Positions 6,680 to 15,227 of a stretch of 64,000 bases of DNA are shown in pieces. The translations under genes and the position numbers were made by a program. The stretch comes from Veillonellaceae bacterium (GTDB lineage Bacteria > Bacillota > Negativicutes > Veillonellales > Veillonellaceae). Location: assembly GCA_900766245.1 (NCBI GenBank), contig CAAFUR010000011.1:100948-164947 (forward strand). The letters are read 5' to 3'. Below the pieces are notes generated by a model, which ran no database searches, had not been told where the DNA came from, and saw only the letters and a list, made by a program, of their open reading frames with translations. Every line of letters begins with the position of its first letter. The stretch's first letter is position 1.

Positions 6680-7564
6680 ATGCGAGACTTTACTGGTTGT
6701 AGAATTAACACTTTTAAAACTTATGGTGGAGCAAATGGTAATAAATTAGGGATTTACATTGATGAGGAGCAGTATTTATTGAAGTTTCCCCCAGTATCAA
6801 AGAATAGGGATGAGCTTTCATATACACATGGATGTGTTAATGAGCACATTTCTAGTAGTATATATAATTTATTATCAATTCCTGCGCAACAAACGGAGTT
6901 AGGTATCTATCAAAGGGCGAATAAGACTAAAATTGTTGTTGCCTGTAAAGACTTTGTTGCAGATGATGAAGAGTTTAGAGATTTTGCATCTTTAAAAAAT
7001 ACTGTGATTACCAGTGAAAGTAGTGGCTATAGCAAAGATTTATCTGATATACTGTTTTGTATTTACGAGCAAGATAGAATTGATCCAGTGCAAGTGGAAG
7101 AACGCTTTTGGGATATGTTTGTTGTAGATAGTTTAGTAGGGAATTTTGATAGACACAATGGTAATTGGGGGTTTTTGGTAAATAAAAATACGCATATTTG
7201 GAAGTTAGCTCCAGTATATGATTGTGGATCCACATTATTACCATCTGCCAGTATAGAATTATTGAAGGCTATACTAAACGATGCGGACTTATTAAATGAA
7301 AGAATTTATAGATTTCCTAACTCTGCCGTGACAATAGATGGGAAAAAGGCGAATATGTTTGAGGTATTAACAGAATATCCTAATAAGCAATTAGAGCGTT
7401 CATTAGAATCTATTATACAAAAAATTGATATGGAGGAGATTTTTTCTTTGATTGAATCAATTGAACCGATATCAGTAGAACAAAAAGATTTTTATAAGCT
7501 ATATATAGAGGAACGGAAGAAAAAGCTGCTAGATACAGCGATTATGCATAGAAAAAATCAATGA
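6680..7564 (+). CDS. HipA/CtkA-family protein kinase
   Basis: A 294-aa protein with the kinase core of the HipA/CtkA group. A YLLKFPP nucleotide-binding strand lies near residue 33, the catalytic loop NFDRHNGNWGFL near residues 153-164, and a DFG-equivalent YDCGSTL near 179. The DRHxxN form is shared with phosphoinositide-type kinases. HipA relatives phosphorylate translation factors and act as toxins; H. pylori CtkA is a secreted-type kinase. The full domain is present and no disabling change is seen. Low GC compared with the flanking core genes suggests acquisition. The partner is probably the 62-aa protein upstream. Confidence 0.75.
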   Translation: MRDFTGCRINTFKTYGGANGNKLGIYIDEEQYLLKFPPVSKNRDELSYTHGCVNEHISSSIYNLLSIPAQQTELGIYQRANKTKIVVACKDFVADDEEFRDFASLKNTVITSESSGYSKDLSDILFCIYEQDRIDPVQVEERFWDMFVVDSLVGNFDRHNGNWGFLVNKNTHIWKLAPVYDCGSTLLPSASIELLKAILNDADLLNERIYRFPNSAVTIDGKKANMFEVLTEYPNKQLERSLESIIQKIDMEEIFSLIESIEPISVEQKDFYKLYIEERKKKLLDTAIMHRKNQ

Positions 7565-7591
7565 GATAATTTGTTGTAGAAAGGAAATTAT

Positions 7592-7987
7592 ATGTCAACC
7601 ATACAAGATGTAGTGCAACGCACGATGTATATGAGTATATTTTTTATATTAATTCCTCTAGGAGCCTATACGATTCATACGGGGATGAGCGCCATGGTGG
7701 CAGGGGTGAGCTATGGAGTATTATCCCTGTTCATTCCTATCTTTTACTTGTGTTCTAGTGAAAGTGGATTTGGTCCTAAGGCTCGCAGAATACCGATTTG
7801 TGTATACGTATTAGCTTGGGCATTAGTGCAAGGTGGTACATTCTTGGTGTTCAACAATTTAGACTTATCTTGGTTGTGGAACTTATCGACTATCGGTCGT
7901 GATGTGGTGTTTGCCATCATCATGTATTGCCAAGTGACCTTGTCCTTGGTATTGGCATTAGCAGGTGGAAAGAATACAGAGGTGTAA
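7592..7987 (+). CDS. Small integral membrane protein, unknown function
   Basis: A 131-aa protein with about four hydrophobic segments (residues roughly 12-32, 33-55, 67-88 and 103-124). I recognise no family. A good AAAGGA site precedes the ATG. The next membrane-protein gene starts one base after the stop, so the two are co-transcribed and may work together. Confidence 0.6.
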   Translation: MSTIQDVVQRTMYMSIFFILIPLGAYTIHTGMSAMVAGVSYGVLSLFIPIFYLCSSESGFGPKARRIPICVYVLAWALVQGGTFLVFNNLDLSWLWNLSTIGRDVVFAIIMYCQVTLSLVLALAGGKNTEV

Positions 7988-7988
7988 T

Positions 7989-8843
7989 ATGAGAAGTTAT
8001 ATAAAATTTTATAGTTGGTCCATGCTCTGGATTATTCCGCTAAGCTTAGTATTTAGCTTAGGGCAGTTCGACACATCTAGCATTATTATGTTTGTCATTG
8101 CCTCCTTGGGGATTCCTTTGGGTCTGAAAGCGGTGCCAAGACTGGCAGGACAATTTGACTTTCACTTAGGGAAAGGGCATTATACATATTCTTGGCTTTG
8201 GTGGAATCTATTCTTTTTCTTTGGTAATGGTGTATTGCCGTTTGCCTTGCCAAAAGAACCTATCTACGTTATATTGGTTTGGGTGTTGACTATGTTAGTT
8301 GTGGTGGCACTCATGATCGGTACAGCGAAACTATTAGATTGTTGGATGGCACGTAAAGAACGTCATTACTTTATCGATACAGTATTGAATATTTCTACCT
8401 ATGCATTGCCATTGCCGATGCTATTTTTAGGGGACGTCATGTATCTAAACCTAGAAGATCCCATTATTCAAGCCTCTTTAGATGCACAGGGCTTTGCAGG
8501 ACTCATTGCTAGCCTATACATCGGGGTAGTGCTTATGATGTTGACCACTATCGGTAGCATGGTATTATATTTATATCCACGGCGCACAGCATTGTGGCCT
8601 CGTGTGACTGCTATCGTAGTCATGGCAGTATGGTGGGTGGCAACGAATGCACATATCCTATTCGGTGGATACATTCCAGATATTGTGAAAGTCTGGGCAG
8701 GGAAAGCATTGCCAGCTTTCACAGGTAGCCCATTAGTATATATTACACCGTCCATATTTGAAATCTGTGCTATTGCTTTAAGTGTGGCTATTGGATTGGG
8801 AATTGAAAAATTGTGGATGTCTAAAACAGATGCAACCATCTAG
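7989..8843 (+). CDS. Multi-pass membrane protein, unknown function
   Basis: A 284-aa protein with about seven or eight predicted membrane helices and no motif I recognise. The ATG at 7989 is preferred to an upstream frame start because it follows AGAGGTG and because the reading frame upstream overlaps the preceding gene. It pairs with the 131-aa membrane protein, and GC content is nearer the chromosomal average than in the kinase and Fic genes around it. Confidence 0.6.
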   Translation: MRSYIKFYSWSMLWIIPLSLVFSLGQFDTSSIIMFVIASLGIPLGLKAVPRLAGQFDFHLGKGHYTYSWLWWNLFFFFGNGVLPFALPKEPIYVILVWVLTMLVVVALMIGTAKLLDCWMARKERHYFIDTVLNISTYALPLPMLFLGDVMYLNLEDPIIQASLDAQGFAGLIASLYIGVVLMMLTTIGSMVLYLYPRRTALWPRVTAIVVMAVWWVATNAHILFGGYIPDIVKVWAGKALPAFTGSPLVYITPSIFEICAIALSVAIGLGIEKLWMSKTDATI

Positions 8844-8967
8844 TGTAAGAGCTGTAAACATGCTAATACAATAGAGGGAAGCGTAATATGAGTGTAGGAA
8901 CTTCTAATACTACAGAGGAGTACGTAATACGGGTGTATAAACTGCGTTGATTAAGGAGATGATTAGC

Positions 8968-9657
8968 TTGAAACTTTCATGTAGTTATGCGGATGATATG
9001 CTAGTTAGAATGGCTCACCATAGTACCGCTATTGAAGGGAATACACTGACACAATATGAAGCTAAATGTATTTTATTAGATGGTATCATTCCTAGAGCGA
9101 TGCATGAACGTGAATTTTATGAAGTTAAAAATTACAAGAAATATATGGGATTTTTAGCAGATAATTATCCCAAGGAAATTACCATTGAACTAATAAAAGA
9201 TACTCATAGTTATTTATTACAAGATATTAGAGAAGATGCAGGAGCACTTAAAACGATTGATAATATAATCGTAGGGGCTGATTTTACAACTACAGAACCT
9301 TATTTAGTGCAATCAGAATTAAAAAACTGGTGTCATACTTTGGAAGATAGGCTTCATCTCTCTAATACTATGGAAGAGAAAATAAAAGTTATTATGGAGG
9401 AACATTTGCGATTTGAACGAATACATCCATTTTCTGATGGCAATGGAAGAACTGGGCGTGCCTTAATTGTTCATTCTTGTCTGCAACAAGGGATTGCTCC
9501 TATTATTATTAATAAATGTGATAGACAATTATATATGAACCTATTATCTGAGTTAGATATAAAAGGATTAACAGATATGGGAATACAATTGTCAAAAGAT
9601 GAAAATGCTAGAATGAAGATTATTAATAAGGCTGAACTGGAGTTACCGATCTTTTGA
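8968..9657 (+). CDS. Fic-domain protein (AMP-transferase type, class II)
   Basis: A 229-aa protein with the canonical Fic catalytic motif HPFSDGNGRTGR (about residues 150-161). It also has an N-terminal inhibitory helix STAIEGN (about 20-26), whose Glu blocks ATP binding, so it is a self-inhibited class II Fic protein. Such enzymes transfer AMP to target proteins. The TTG at 8968 is chosen because AAGGAG at 8953-8958 is nine bases upstream; an earlier in-frame TTG at 8947 lacks a site. Its last codons run into a truncated hsdM in another frame. Fic genes are often found inside type I restriction loci. Confidence 0.8.
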   Translation: MKLSCSYADDMLVRMAHHSTAIEGNTLTQYEAKCILLDGIIPRAMHEREFYEVKNYKKYMGFLADNYPKEITIELIKDTHSYLLQDIREDAGALKTIDNIIVGADFTTTEPYLVQSELKNWCHTLEDRLHLSNTMEEKIKVIMEEHLRFERIHPFSDGNGRTGRALIVHSCLQQGIAPIIINKCDRQLYMNLLSELDIKGLTDMGIQLSKDENARMKIINKAELELPIF

Positions 9658-10315
9658 TGCGATGGTGGCGAACCCTCCGTACTCTGCGAAATGGGATAAC
9701 AATGAAAGTAAATTGAAAGACCCTCGTTTCAGTGATTATGGCAAGTTGGCGCCGGCGTCTAAAGCAGATTATGCTTTCATCTTGCATAGCTTGTACCATT
9801 TGAATACAGAAGGAACGATGGCCATCGTATTGCCACATGGTGTGCTATTCCGTGGCGCAGCGGAAGGTAAAATTCGGTAGACCCTCATCGAGAAAAGTTA
9901 CTTGGATGCAGTCATTGGGTTGCCAGCGAACTTGTTCTATGGCACGAGCATTCCTACCACGATTTTAGTGTTCAAAAAGAACCGCACGAACCGTGATGTG
10001 TTGTTTATCGATGCGAGCAACGAGTTTGAAAAAGGGAAAAACCAAAATAACTTGAGTGAAGAACATATCGCTAAGATTATCGACACCTACCGCAACCGTG
10101 TGGACGTGGAGAAATACGCGCATGTAGCGATCCTAGAGGAAATCAAGGAGAACGATTATAACTTGAATATCCCTCGTTACGTGGACACTTTTGAAGAAGA
10201 GGAAGAACTGGACCTTGATGAAATCAATCGCATGATTGAACAAGATAACCGTGACATTGCAGCATTGGAAAAAGAAATAGCAGAACAGTTAGCACTGTTG
10301 GGAGTGAAACTGTAA
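9636..10315 (+). pseudogene. hsdM: Truncated and amber-interrupted type I methyltransferase subunit (hsdM remnant)
   Basis: The reading frame keeps FDAMVANPPYSAKW, the NPPY catalytic motif of N6-adenine methyltransferases, then the DYAFILHSLYHL and VLPHGVLFRG segments and the normal HsdM C-terminus ending in a Glu-rich helix. The N-terminal half, including the SAM-binding FxGxG region, is missing and is replaced by the fic gene, which overlaps the first codons in another frame. An in-frame TAG at 9878-9880 interrupts the sequence at KIR-stop-TLIEK, and the frame then continues to 10315. GC content is visibly higher than in fic. A functional enzyme is not possible as it stands. Confidence 0.85.
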
Positions 10316-10407
10316 CTTTCAGAGAACATAGTTGAGAGTAGCAATGCTTGTTGAGTATTATTAATGAATGCGAATATGTTAACAGTAAAGTAGGTAGATA
10401 ATAGGGA

Positions 10408-10444
10408 AACGATGCGACTAGTGAGGGCTGGTCGCATCGTTTTT
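10408..10444 (+). terminator. Terminator after the hsdM remnant
   Basis: AACGATGCGAC (10408-10418) pairs with GTCGCATCGTT (10431-10441), an 11-bp stem running into T residues. Confidence 0.8.
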
Positions 10445-10469
10445 GCTTGTGAAATAGTCAAATGAAAAT

Positions 10470-10515
10470 GCCTAACGAAAAGAGCTTTCGCAAATATCAA
10501 TACCTTAGGCTTTTT
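10470..10515 (+). terminator. Second terminator-like hairpin in the 10316-10760 gap
   Basis: GCCTAA (10470-10475) pairs with TTAGGC (10505-10510) around an inner CGAAA/TTTCG stem, followed by TTTTT. No gene was seen between the hsdM remnant and the repeat at 10619. Confidence 0.5.
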
Positions 10516-10618
10516 ATTTCGTGTGTGTGTGATAATCCTAACGCTAACAATACATTAAGGATCTTTTTAATATATTGAGTATAGAACAGGGTTTAAAATA
10601 TAAAAAAGTGGTGTGTAA

Positions 10619-10744
10619 AAACTAGCACTGACAGTGAATGTTGACTGTTAGTGCTATTTTATGGGAAAAATAAAAAAGATATGGAATACTTCTAGTAGAT
10701 AGTATTGTGCTATCTATAGTTTTATTAGGTGTGGTATAATTTAG
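10619..10744 (+). repeat. Direct repeat copy 1: terminator hairpin plus promoter
   Basis: About 125 bases that recur at 11711-11834 with roughly 85-90% identity by eye. The unit begins with a hairpin (TAGCACT 10623-10629 with AGTGCTA 10650-10656, then TTTT) and ends with an extended -10 promoter TGGTATAAT at 10732-10740. This copy drives the Rpn-family gene. Confidence 0.8.
10732..10740 (+). promoter_or_regulatory. Extended -10 promoter of the Rpn-family gene
   Basis: TGGTATAAT lies 20 bases before the ATG of the nuclease gene. No good -35 is present. Confidence 0.55.
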
Positions 10745-10760
10745 AAAAGGAAGGTATTCC

Positions 10761-11576
10761 ATGTACATTAAGTCATTTGATGAACTGACGTTCCAAGACA
10801 ATTTTATCTTTCAGAAAGTGATGTTAAAGAAGCACATTTGTAAGGCTGTATTAGAACGGTTGTTAGATATTTCGATTAAAGATATTGTATATATTCATGA
10901 AGAAAAAAATCTTGATGTACGATGGGATTCTAAAAGTGTGCGTCTTGATGTGTTTGTAAATGATGATAAAGGAACGGTATTTAACATTGAAATGCAAACT
11001 AGCAAGGACATGGAAGAACTTGTAAAACGTACACGGTTTTATCAAAGTATTTTAGATATGTATCATATTCAAAAAGGTCAAAAGTATACGACATTAAATG
11101 ATTCCTATGTAATTTTTATTTGTACATTCCCAGTGTTTACTGGCAATCGTCATAAGTATACCTTCAAAAACGTTTGTATCGAAGACCATGATATTGCCTT
11201 AAACGATGGTGCCACAAAGTTATTTTTAAGTACAAAGGGAACGCAAAATGATGTGTCAAAACCGTTGCAAGCGTTTTTAGACTACATTGATGGACAGGAA
11301 GCAACAGATGAGTTGCTGCGAGATATTGATGATGCTGTATATGAGGTCAAGCATTGTGAAGCGTGGAAGGAGGAATACTCGATGTTATCCATGGATCATT
11401 ATAAATATTGGAAAGAGGGGATGGCTGAGGGCATTGCAGAAGGACTTGCTCAAGGTAAAGCTGAAGTTGTCATTCAAATGTTGCAAGAAAAGTTGTCGCT
11501 AGAAATGATTGCTCGCCTTACAAAATTAACAGTGGAGCAAATAAAAGAGATTGGACGGGCTAATGCATTACTATAA
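10761..11576 (+). CDS. Rpn/PDDEXK_2-family nuclease or transposase-like protein
   Basis: A 271-aa protein of the Rpn (recombination-promoting nuclease) family with a PD-(D/E)xK fold. The active-site strands are RLDVFVND near residue 57 and FNIEMQ near residue 76. The C-terminus has the AEGIAEGLAQGKAE repeat and a short helical tail that are typical of the family. Such genes are numerous and variable in Firmicutes; E. coli RpnA relatives cut DNA and promote recombination. It is flanked by direct repeats at 10619-10744 and 11711-11834, so it could be gained or lost by repeat recombination. Confidence 0.8.
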   Translation: MYIKSFDELTFQDNFIFQKVMLKKHICKAVLERLLDISIKDIVYIHEEKNLDVRWDSKSVRLDVFVNDDKGTVFNIEMQTSKDMEELVKRTRFYQSILDMYHIQKGQKYTTLNDSYVIFICTFPVFTGNRHKYTFKNVCIEDHDIALNDGATKLFLSTKGTQNDVSKPLQAFLDYIDGQEATDELLRDIDDAVYEVKHCEAWKEEYSMLSMDHYKYWKEGMAEGIAEGLAQGKAEVVIQMLQEKLSLEMIARLTKLTVEQIKEIGRANALL

Positions 11577-11710
11577 ATAGTAAGAATTAGATTCTTTTAT
11601 TTGCATAGCTATAAAATTTATTTTCAAGAATAAAGCAATACAATGGGTCAGACCTAGTTGTATCGCTCTTGAATTTGTGATATATATCTAGGTTTTATAT
11701 TACTCACAAA

Positions 11711-11834
11711 AACTAGCACTGACAGTGAATGTTGGCTGTTAGTGCTACTTTGTGGAAGAAATGAAAAGGGCGTGGAATATTACTAGTGATAGTATTGTGC
11801 TATCTATAGTTTTATTAGGTATGGTATAATTTAG
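11711..11834 (+). repeat. Direct repeat copy 2: terminator hairpin plus promoter
   Basis: Second copy of the 10619-10744 unit: hairpin TAGCACT (11714-11720) with AGTGCTA (11741-11747), then the promoter TGGTATAAT at 11822-11830. Here the promoter does not lead to an intact gene but to a terminator hairpin at 11839-11873 and half an hsdS gene. Confidence 0.8.
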
Positions 11835-11836
11835 GA

Positions 11837-12361
11837 ATGAAAGCTGATGATTGTGTATCAGCTTTCTTTTTTTATTACTTCCATACAAATACTTGGGAAC
11901 AGCGTAAGTTGGGGGAGATATTAAAAGTTAATTCTGGAAAAGATTATAAACATTTAGAAAATGGAGATATTCCAGTTTATGGGACTGGCGGATATATGCT
12001 TAGTGTGAATGAAGCACTGTCTGAAGTTGATGTGATAGGGATTGGGAGAAAAGGTACAATAGATAAGCCTCAATATTTAAAGGCACCTTTTTGGACAGTT
12101 GATACACTGTTTTATTTGGTGCTATTAGAGAAATATTCGTGTTCATTTTTATATCACTTATCTAACCTTATACCATGGAAAAAATTTGATGAGTCCACAG
12201 ATGTACCTAGTTTATCGAAATCAACTATTGATGGTATTCAAGTAAATATACCGAAAGATAAAAAGGAACAAGATACGATTTCTATGTTATTTGACCGAAT
12301 AAACAACCTCATCACCCTTCATCAGCGTAAGTATTTCCTAAACTTTCATATTACAAGATAG
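11837..12361 (+). pseudogene. hsdS: Half of a type I restriction specificity subunit (hsdS fragment)
   Basis: An open frame of 174 codons. The first 15 are a translated terminator and not real protein. From NTWEQRKLGE (about 11888) on, it is one target-recognition domain of HsdS: KVNSGKDYKHL, IPVYGTGGYM, VGIGRKG-like IGIGRKG, PFWTVDTLFYL, then PSLSKSTIDGIQVNIP and the start of the conserved helix LITLHQRK. A full HsdS has two such domains and about 400 aa. Starting exactly at the central conserved segment is typical of a silent cassette in an invertible hsdS locus. The recombinase gene follows. Confidence 0.8.
11839..11873 (+). terminator. Terminator directly after the second repeat promoter
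   Basis: GAAAGCTGAT (11839-11848) pairs with ATCAGCTTTC (11857-11866), followed by seven T residues. It starts at about the expected transcription start of the promoter at 11822-11830, so that promoter would make only a tiny RNA unless read through. Confidence 0.85.
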
Positions 12362-12455
12362 ATACGCATCTCCGTATATGCTTTTTTTGAAATATGCGAG
12401 TAAGATATGTATAAGAGCCATTTCTATGTTGTCATGTAAATGAAGAGGTGTGAAT

Positions 12456-13382
12456 ATGGTAAAGGCTGAGGAAGGAACGGAATTATTTTGCAAGTATTAT
12501 GAACGGTGGATTCGGATGTACAAGGAAGGGGCTATTCGAGAGGTAACCATGAAGAAGTACGAGATTACGTTGGTATGGCTACAGAAATTGGTGCCTGACT
12601 TACGACTTTCAGAGTTAAATCGAATTACCTATCAACAATTATTAAACGACTATGCAGTGTATCATGAACGACAAACAACGATGGACTTTCACCATCAGTT
12701 GAAAGCAGCTGTATTGGATGCGGTGGATGAGGGATTCATTGATCGGGATCCGACACGAAAAGCAATCATTAAGGGAAAGACCCCGAGAGAAAAGAAGATT
12801 AAGTATTTAAATCAGTTCGAGTTGCACACGTTGCTGGTACATTTACATCTTACGCCAGAAATTAATTGGGACTGGTTTATTTTTATTATTGCCAAGACAG
12901 GCATGCGTTTTTCAGAAGCGTTAGCATTGACGCCAAAAGACTTTGATTTTTCACATCAATCACTGATTGTGAATAAAACTTGGGATTACAAAGGGAATGG
13001 TGGATTTTTGCCTACGAAAAATAAGTCTTCTGTGCGAAAGATTCAATTGGATTGGCAAACGATTATTAAATTTTCTGAATTAATCAGAGATTTGTCAGAG
13101 GATAAACCAATCTTTGTGAAAGGTCCTGTGTACAATTCAACGGTAAATGATAGGTTAGAGAGATATTGTAAGGACTTAGGGATTCCCGTTATTTCTGTTC
13201 ACGGATTACGACATACCCATGCATCGTTGTTGTTGTTTGCAGGGGTATCCATTGCCAGTGTTGCTAGACGGTTAGGTCATGCCAGCATGACCACAACGCA
13301 GAAAACATATATCCATATCATTCAAGAGTTGGAAAATAGGGATATTGATTTAGTCATGCGATCGATGTCAGGGTTGGCATAG
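12456..13382 (+). CDS. Tyrosine recombinase, hsdS-locus type
   Basis: A 308-aa XerC/phage-integrase-family recombinase. An N-terminal core-binding domain is followed by the catalytic domain with Arg in TGMRFSEAL, the HGLRHTHAS box, LGHASMTTTQ and the nucleophile Tyr in KTYIHI. The ATG at 12456 is chosen because AGAGG lies seven bases upstream; a GTG at 12450 is the alternative. Recombinases of this kind beside hsdS cassettes invert them to change restriction specificity. No phage genes and no second hsdS copy are in the window, so its current substrate is not visible. Confidence 0.8.
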   Translation: MVKAEEGTELFCKYYERWIRMYKEGAIREVTMKKYEITLVWLQKLVPDLRLSELNRITYQQLLNDYAVYHERQTTMDFHHQLKAAVLDAVDEGFIDRDPTRKAIIKGKTPREKKIKYLNQFELHTLLVHLHLTPEINWDWFIFIIAKTGMRFSEALALTPKDFDFSHQSLIVNKTWDYKGNGGFLPTKNKSSVRKIQLDWQTIIKFSELIRDLSEDKPIFVKGPVYNSTVNDRLERYCKDLGIPVISVHGLRHTHASLLLFAGVSIASVARRLGHASMTTTQKTYIHIIQELENRDIDLVMRSMSGLA

Positions 13383-13418
13383 ATTATTTCCATAGAATGG
13401 CTCTTTTTGCACAATAAA

Positions 13419-13465
13419 GGGCTGTCACTCATATGTAGTAAATCCTACACATACAGTGACAGCCC
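13419..13465. terminator. Bidirectional terminator between recombinase and cfa
   Basis: GGGCTGTCACT (13419-13429) pairs with AGTGACAGCCC (13455-13465), with a second partly paired stem inside. It lies between two convergent genes. Confidence 0.75.
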
Positions 13466-13493
13466 TATCGTATTAAATGCTACAATATATGAC

Positions 13494-14666
13494 TTAGTAC
13501 CAGCGTGTTAATGGTAGTTCATTGTTAATGCATTTTGTCATCAGAATTTGATGCAAATCCATGTTACCAATATAGAAACCAGCGGCACAACCACATAGAT
13601 ATAAATCCCACATGCGTACAAATTCAGTGCCCCGTACTTTTTCTACTTGGTCACGAACTCCTTGGAAATTATTGTACCAATGCATCAATGTTTTGTAATA
13701 GTGAAAGCGTAAATTTTCCACATCCAGAACATTCATATCATATTCGTAGGCAAGACCAATGATTTCTCTTAGGGAAGGCAAGGATCCACCAGGGAAGATG
13801 TATTTACGAATCCATGCACTGGTTTCCTTTTCTGCAGGATCACTAATATAATGAAGTAAAAATAAACCTCCTTCTTTTAGCATAGCTGAGGCATCTTCCA
13901 TGTATATAGGTAAATTAGGGCGACCTACATGTTCTAACATGCCTACACTTACCATACGATCGAACTGACGACCAGAGGCGGCTACATCGCGATAATCTAT
14001 TAGATCAATTTCCACTTGACCCTCAAGACCAAACTGTTTAATTCGTTCTTGGCCTTTTTTCCATTGCTCTTCTGATAATGTACAGCCATAGCCTTTGACT
14101 CCATATTTTAGGGCCGCTTCAATGAGAAGGAACCCCCAGCCGCAACCAATATCAAGGAGTGTCATGCCTTCTTGTAAGTGTAATTTATCAAGAATATGAT
14201 GTACTTTTTGATATTGTGCATCCTTAAGACTGTCATTTTCCTTTTTGAAATAGGCACAAGAATAACTCATAGTTTCATCGAGCCATAAACTATAGAAATC
14301 ATTCCCTAAATCATAATGAGATGAAACTTGTTGTTTTTGATCTTTCTTTCTAAGCCCCATATTAAAGAGGGAACTAAGTACTTTTTTGTTAATAGAGTCT
14401 TTGTTAACATGACCTAATACGACGCAAAGAGCTTTGAATAAATCTCCTTCAATTTCTATATCTTTGCGCATGTAAGCTTCGCCAAGTGCCAATTCGGCGG
14501 ATACTAATATATCTTTTTTAGGGATATCTTTATTGACAATAATTGTAAACTCTGGATCTCCTTCGCCGATGGTATATTCTTTATCTCCAACTTTTACAAC
14601 AAAGCAATGATCGTTGAATCGTTCCAAATAGTGTACTAAAAAAGTATCAAAAAGTTTAGAAAACAT
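13494..14666 (-). CDS. cfa: Cyclopropane-fatty-acyl-phospholipid synthase
   Basis: A 390-aa SAM-dependent methyltransferase that adds a methylene bridge across cis double bonds of membrane lipids, often on entry to stationary phase or acid stress. The SAM-binding site is LDIGCGWGFL (about residues 170-179). Other family signatures are SSHYDLGNDFYSLWLD, MSYSCAYF and VSVGMLEHVG. Length and domain order (short N-terminal domain, then catalytic domain) are normal. The ATG has an AAAGGA site seven bases upstream. It is transcribed alone on the minus strand, convergent with the accessory island. Confidence 0.93.
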   Translation of the reverse strand: MFSKLFDTFLVHYLERFNDHCFVVKVGDKEYTIGEGDPEFTIIVNKDIPKKDILVSAELALGEAYMRKDIEIEGDLFKALCVVLGHVNKDSINKKVLSSLFNMGLRKKDQKQQVSSHYDLGNDFYSLWLDETMSYSCAYFKKENDSLKDAQYQKVHHILDKLHLQEGMTLLDIGCGWGFLLIEAALKYGVKGYGCTLSEEQWKKGQERIKQFGLEGQVEIDLIDYRDVAASGRQFDRMVSVGMLEHVGRPNLPIYMEDASAMLKEGGLFLLHYISDPAEKETSAWIRKYIFPGGSLPSLREIIGLAYEYDMNVLDVENLRFHYYKTLMHWYNNFQGVRDQVEKVRGTEFVRMWDLYLCGCAAGFYIGNMDLHQILMTKCINNELPLTRWY

Positions 14667-15227
14667 AAGTAAGTCCTTTCTTGCCTTTATGCATAATATA
14701 CAGTATATGCATCATTTAGACGTGCATTTAAATCGTTCATCTAATCATACATGACACAATTTGTAAAACTACATAGCAAATATAGAGAATATTAAAAAGA
14801 AAAGTCCTTGGATTATTGGGATTTCTGATATACCATATATATTTGATATGAATAGATAAACCTAATGAAGATATTATATACCTTTTATACAGAAAATACA
14901 TTATATACAGAAATGAATCAATTTGGCTAATATATATGTGTATTGTATTATAAAGTTTGCGTCACATGTGATATAATAATTAATTACTAAATTTTTGATA
15001 ATATTTTACTGAATCTTTATTAAATCCTGTTTATAGAAAAGATATCTGTTGAATGGCAGTTGTTATAGATAGATACTTTAAGTTTAATATATGAGGTGCA
15101 CATCCTTGAAGTATTGAAATAGATAATGAAAGGTTCTAAAGAAAAATAGAAAATAGTGTATCATCTTTGTTTCTATCTTATGGTATACTAAGAGGGTATA
15201 GTTATAGGTAAGTGAAAGGGCTGGAGT
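14667..15227. other. Divergent AT-rich intergenic region between cfa and the heptosyltransferase genes
   Basis: No ORF or structured RNA was seen. Near the cfa start, two ATGCAT hexamers at 14689-14694 and 14707-14712 flank TA-rich -10-like sequence on the minus strand and could be a regulatory inverted repeat. The rightward promoter is at 15181-15189. Confidence 0.5.
15181..15189 (+). promoter_or_regulatory. Extended -10 promoter of the heptosyltransferase operon
   Basis: TGGTATACT, 38 bases before the first gene start. The -35 region is poor. Confidence 0.55.

Noticed and set aside
8888..8950. 20-codon ORF with a purine-rich site, just before fic
   Set aside because: The start is plausible but the peptide matches nothing I know, and there is no second line of evidence. 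It could at most be a leader peptide for fic.
11837..11887. First 17 codons of the hsdS-fragment ORF as genuine protein
   Set aside because: This DNA is a perfect terminator stem with a T7 run; the ORF merely reads through it.
12456..13382. Prophage or integrative element anchored by the tyrosine recombinase
   Set aside because: No structural, packaging or conjugation genes, no tRNA and no att-like repeats nearby; an hsdS-locus recombinase explains it better.
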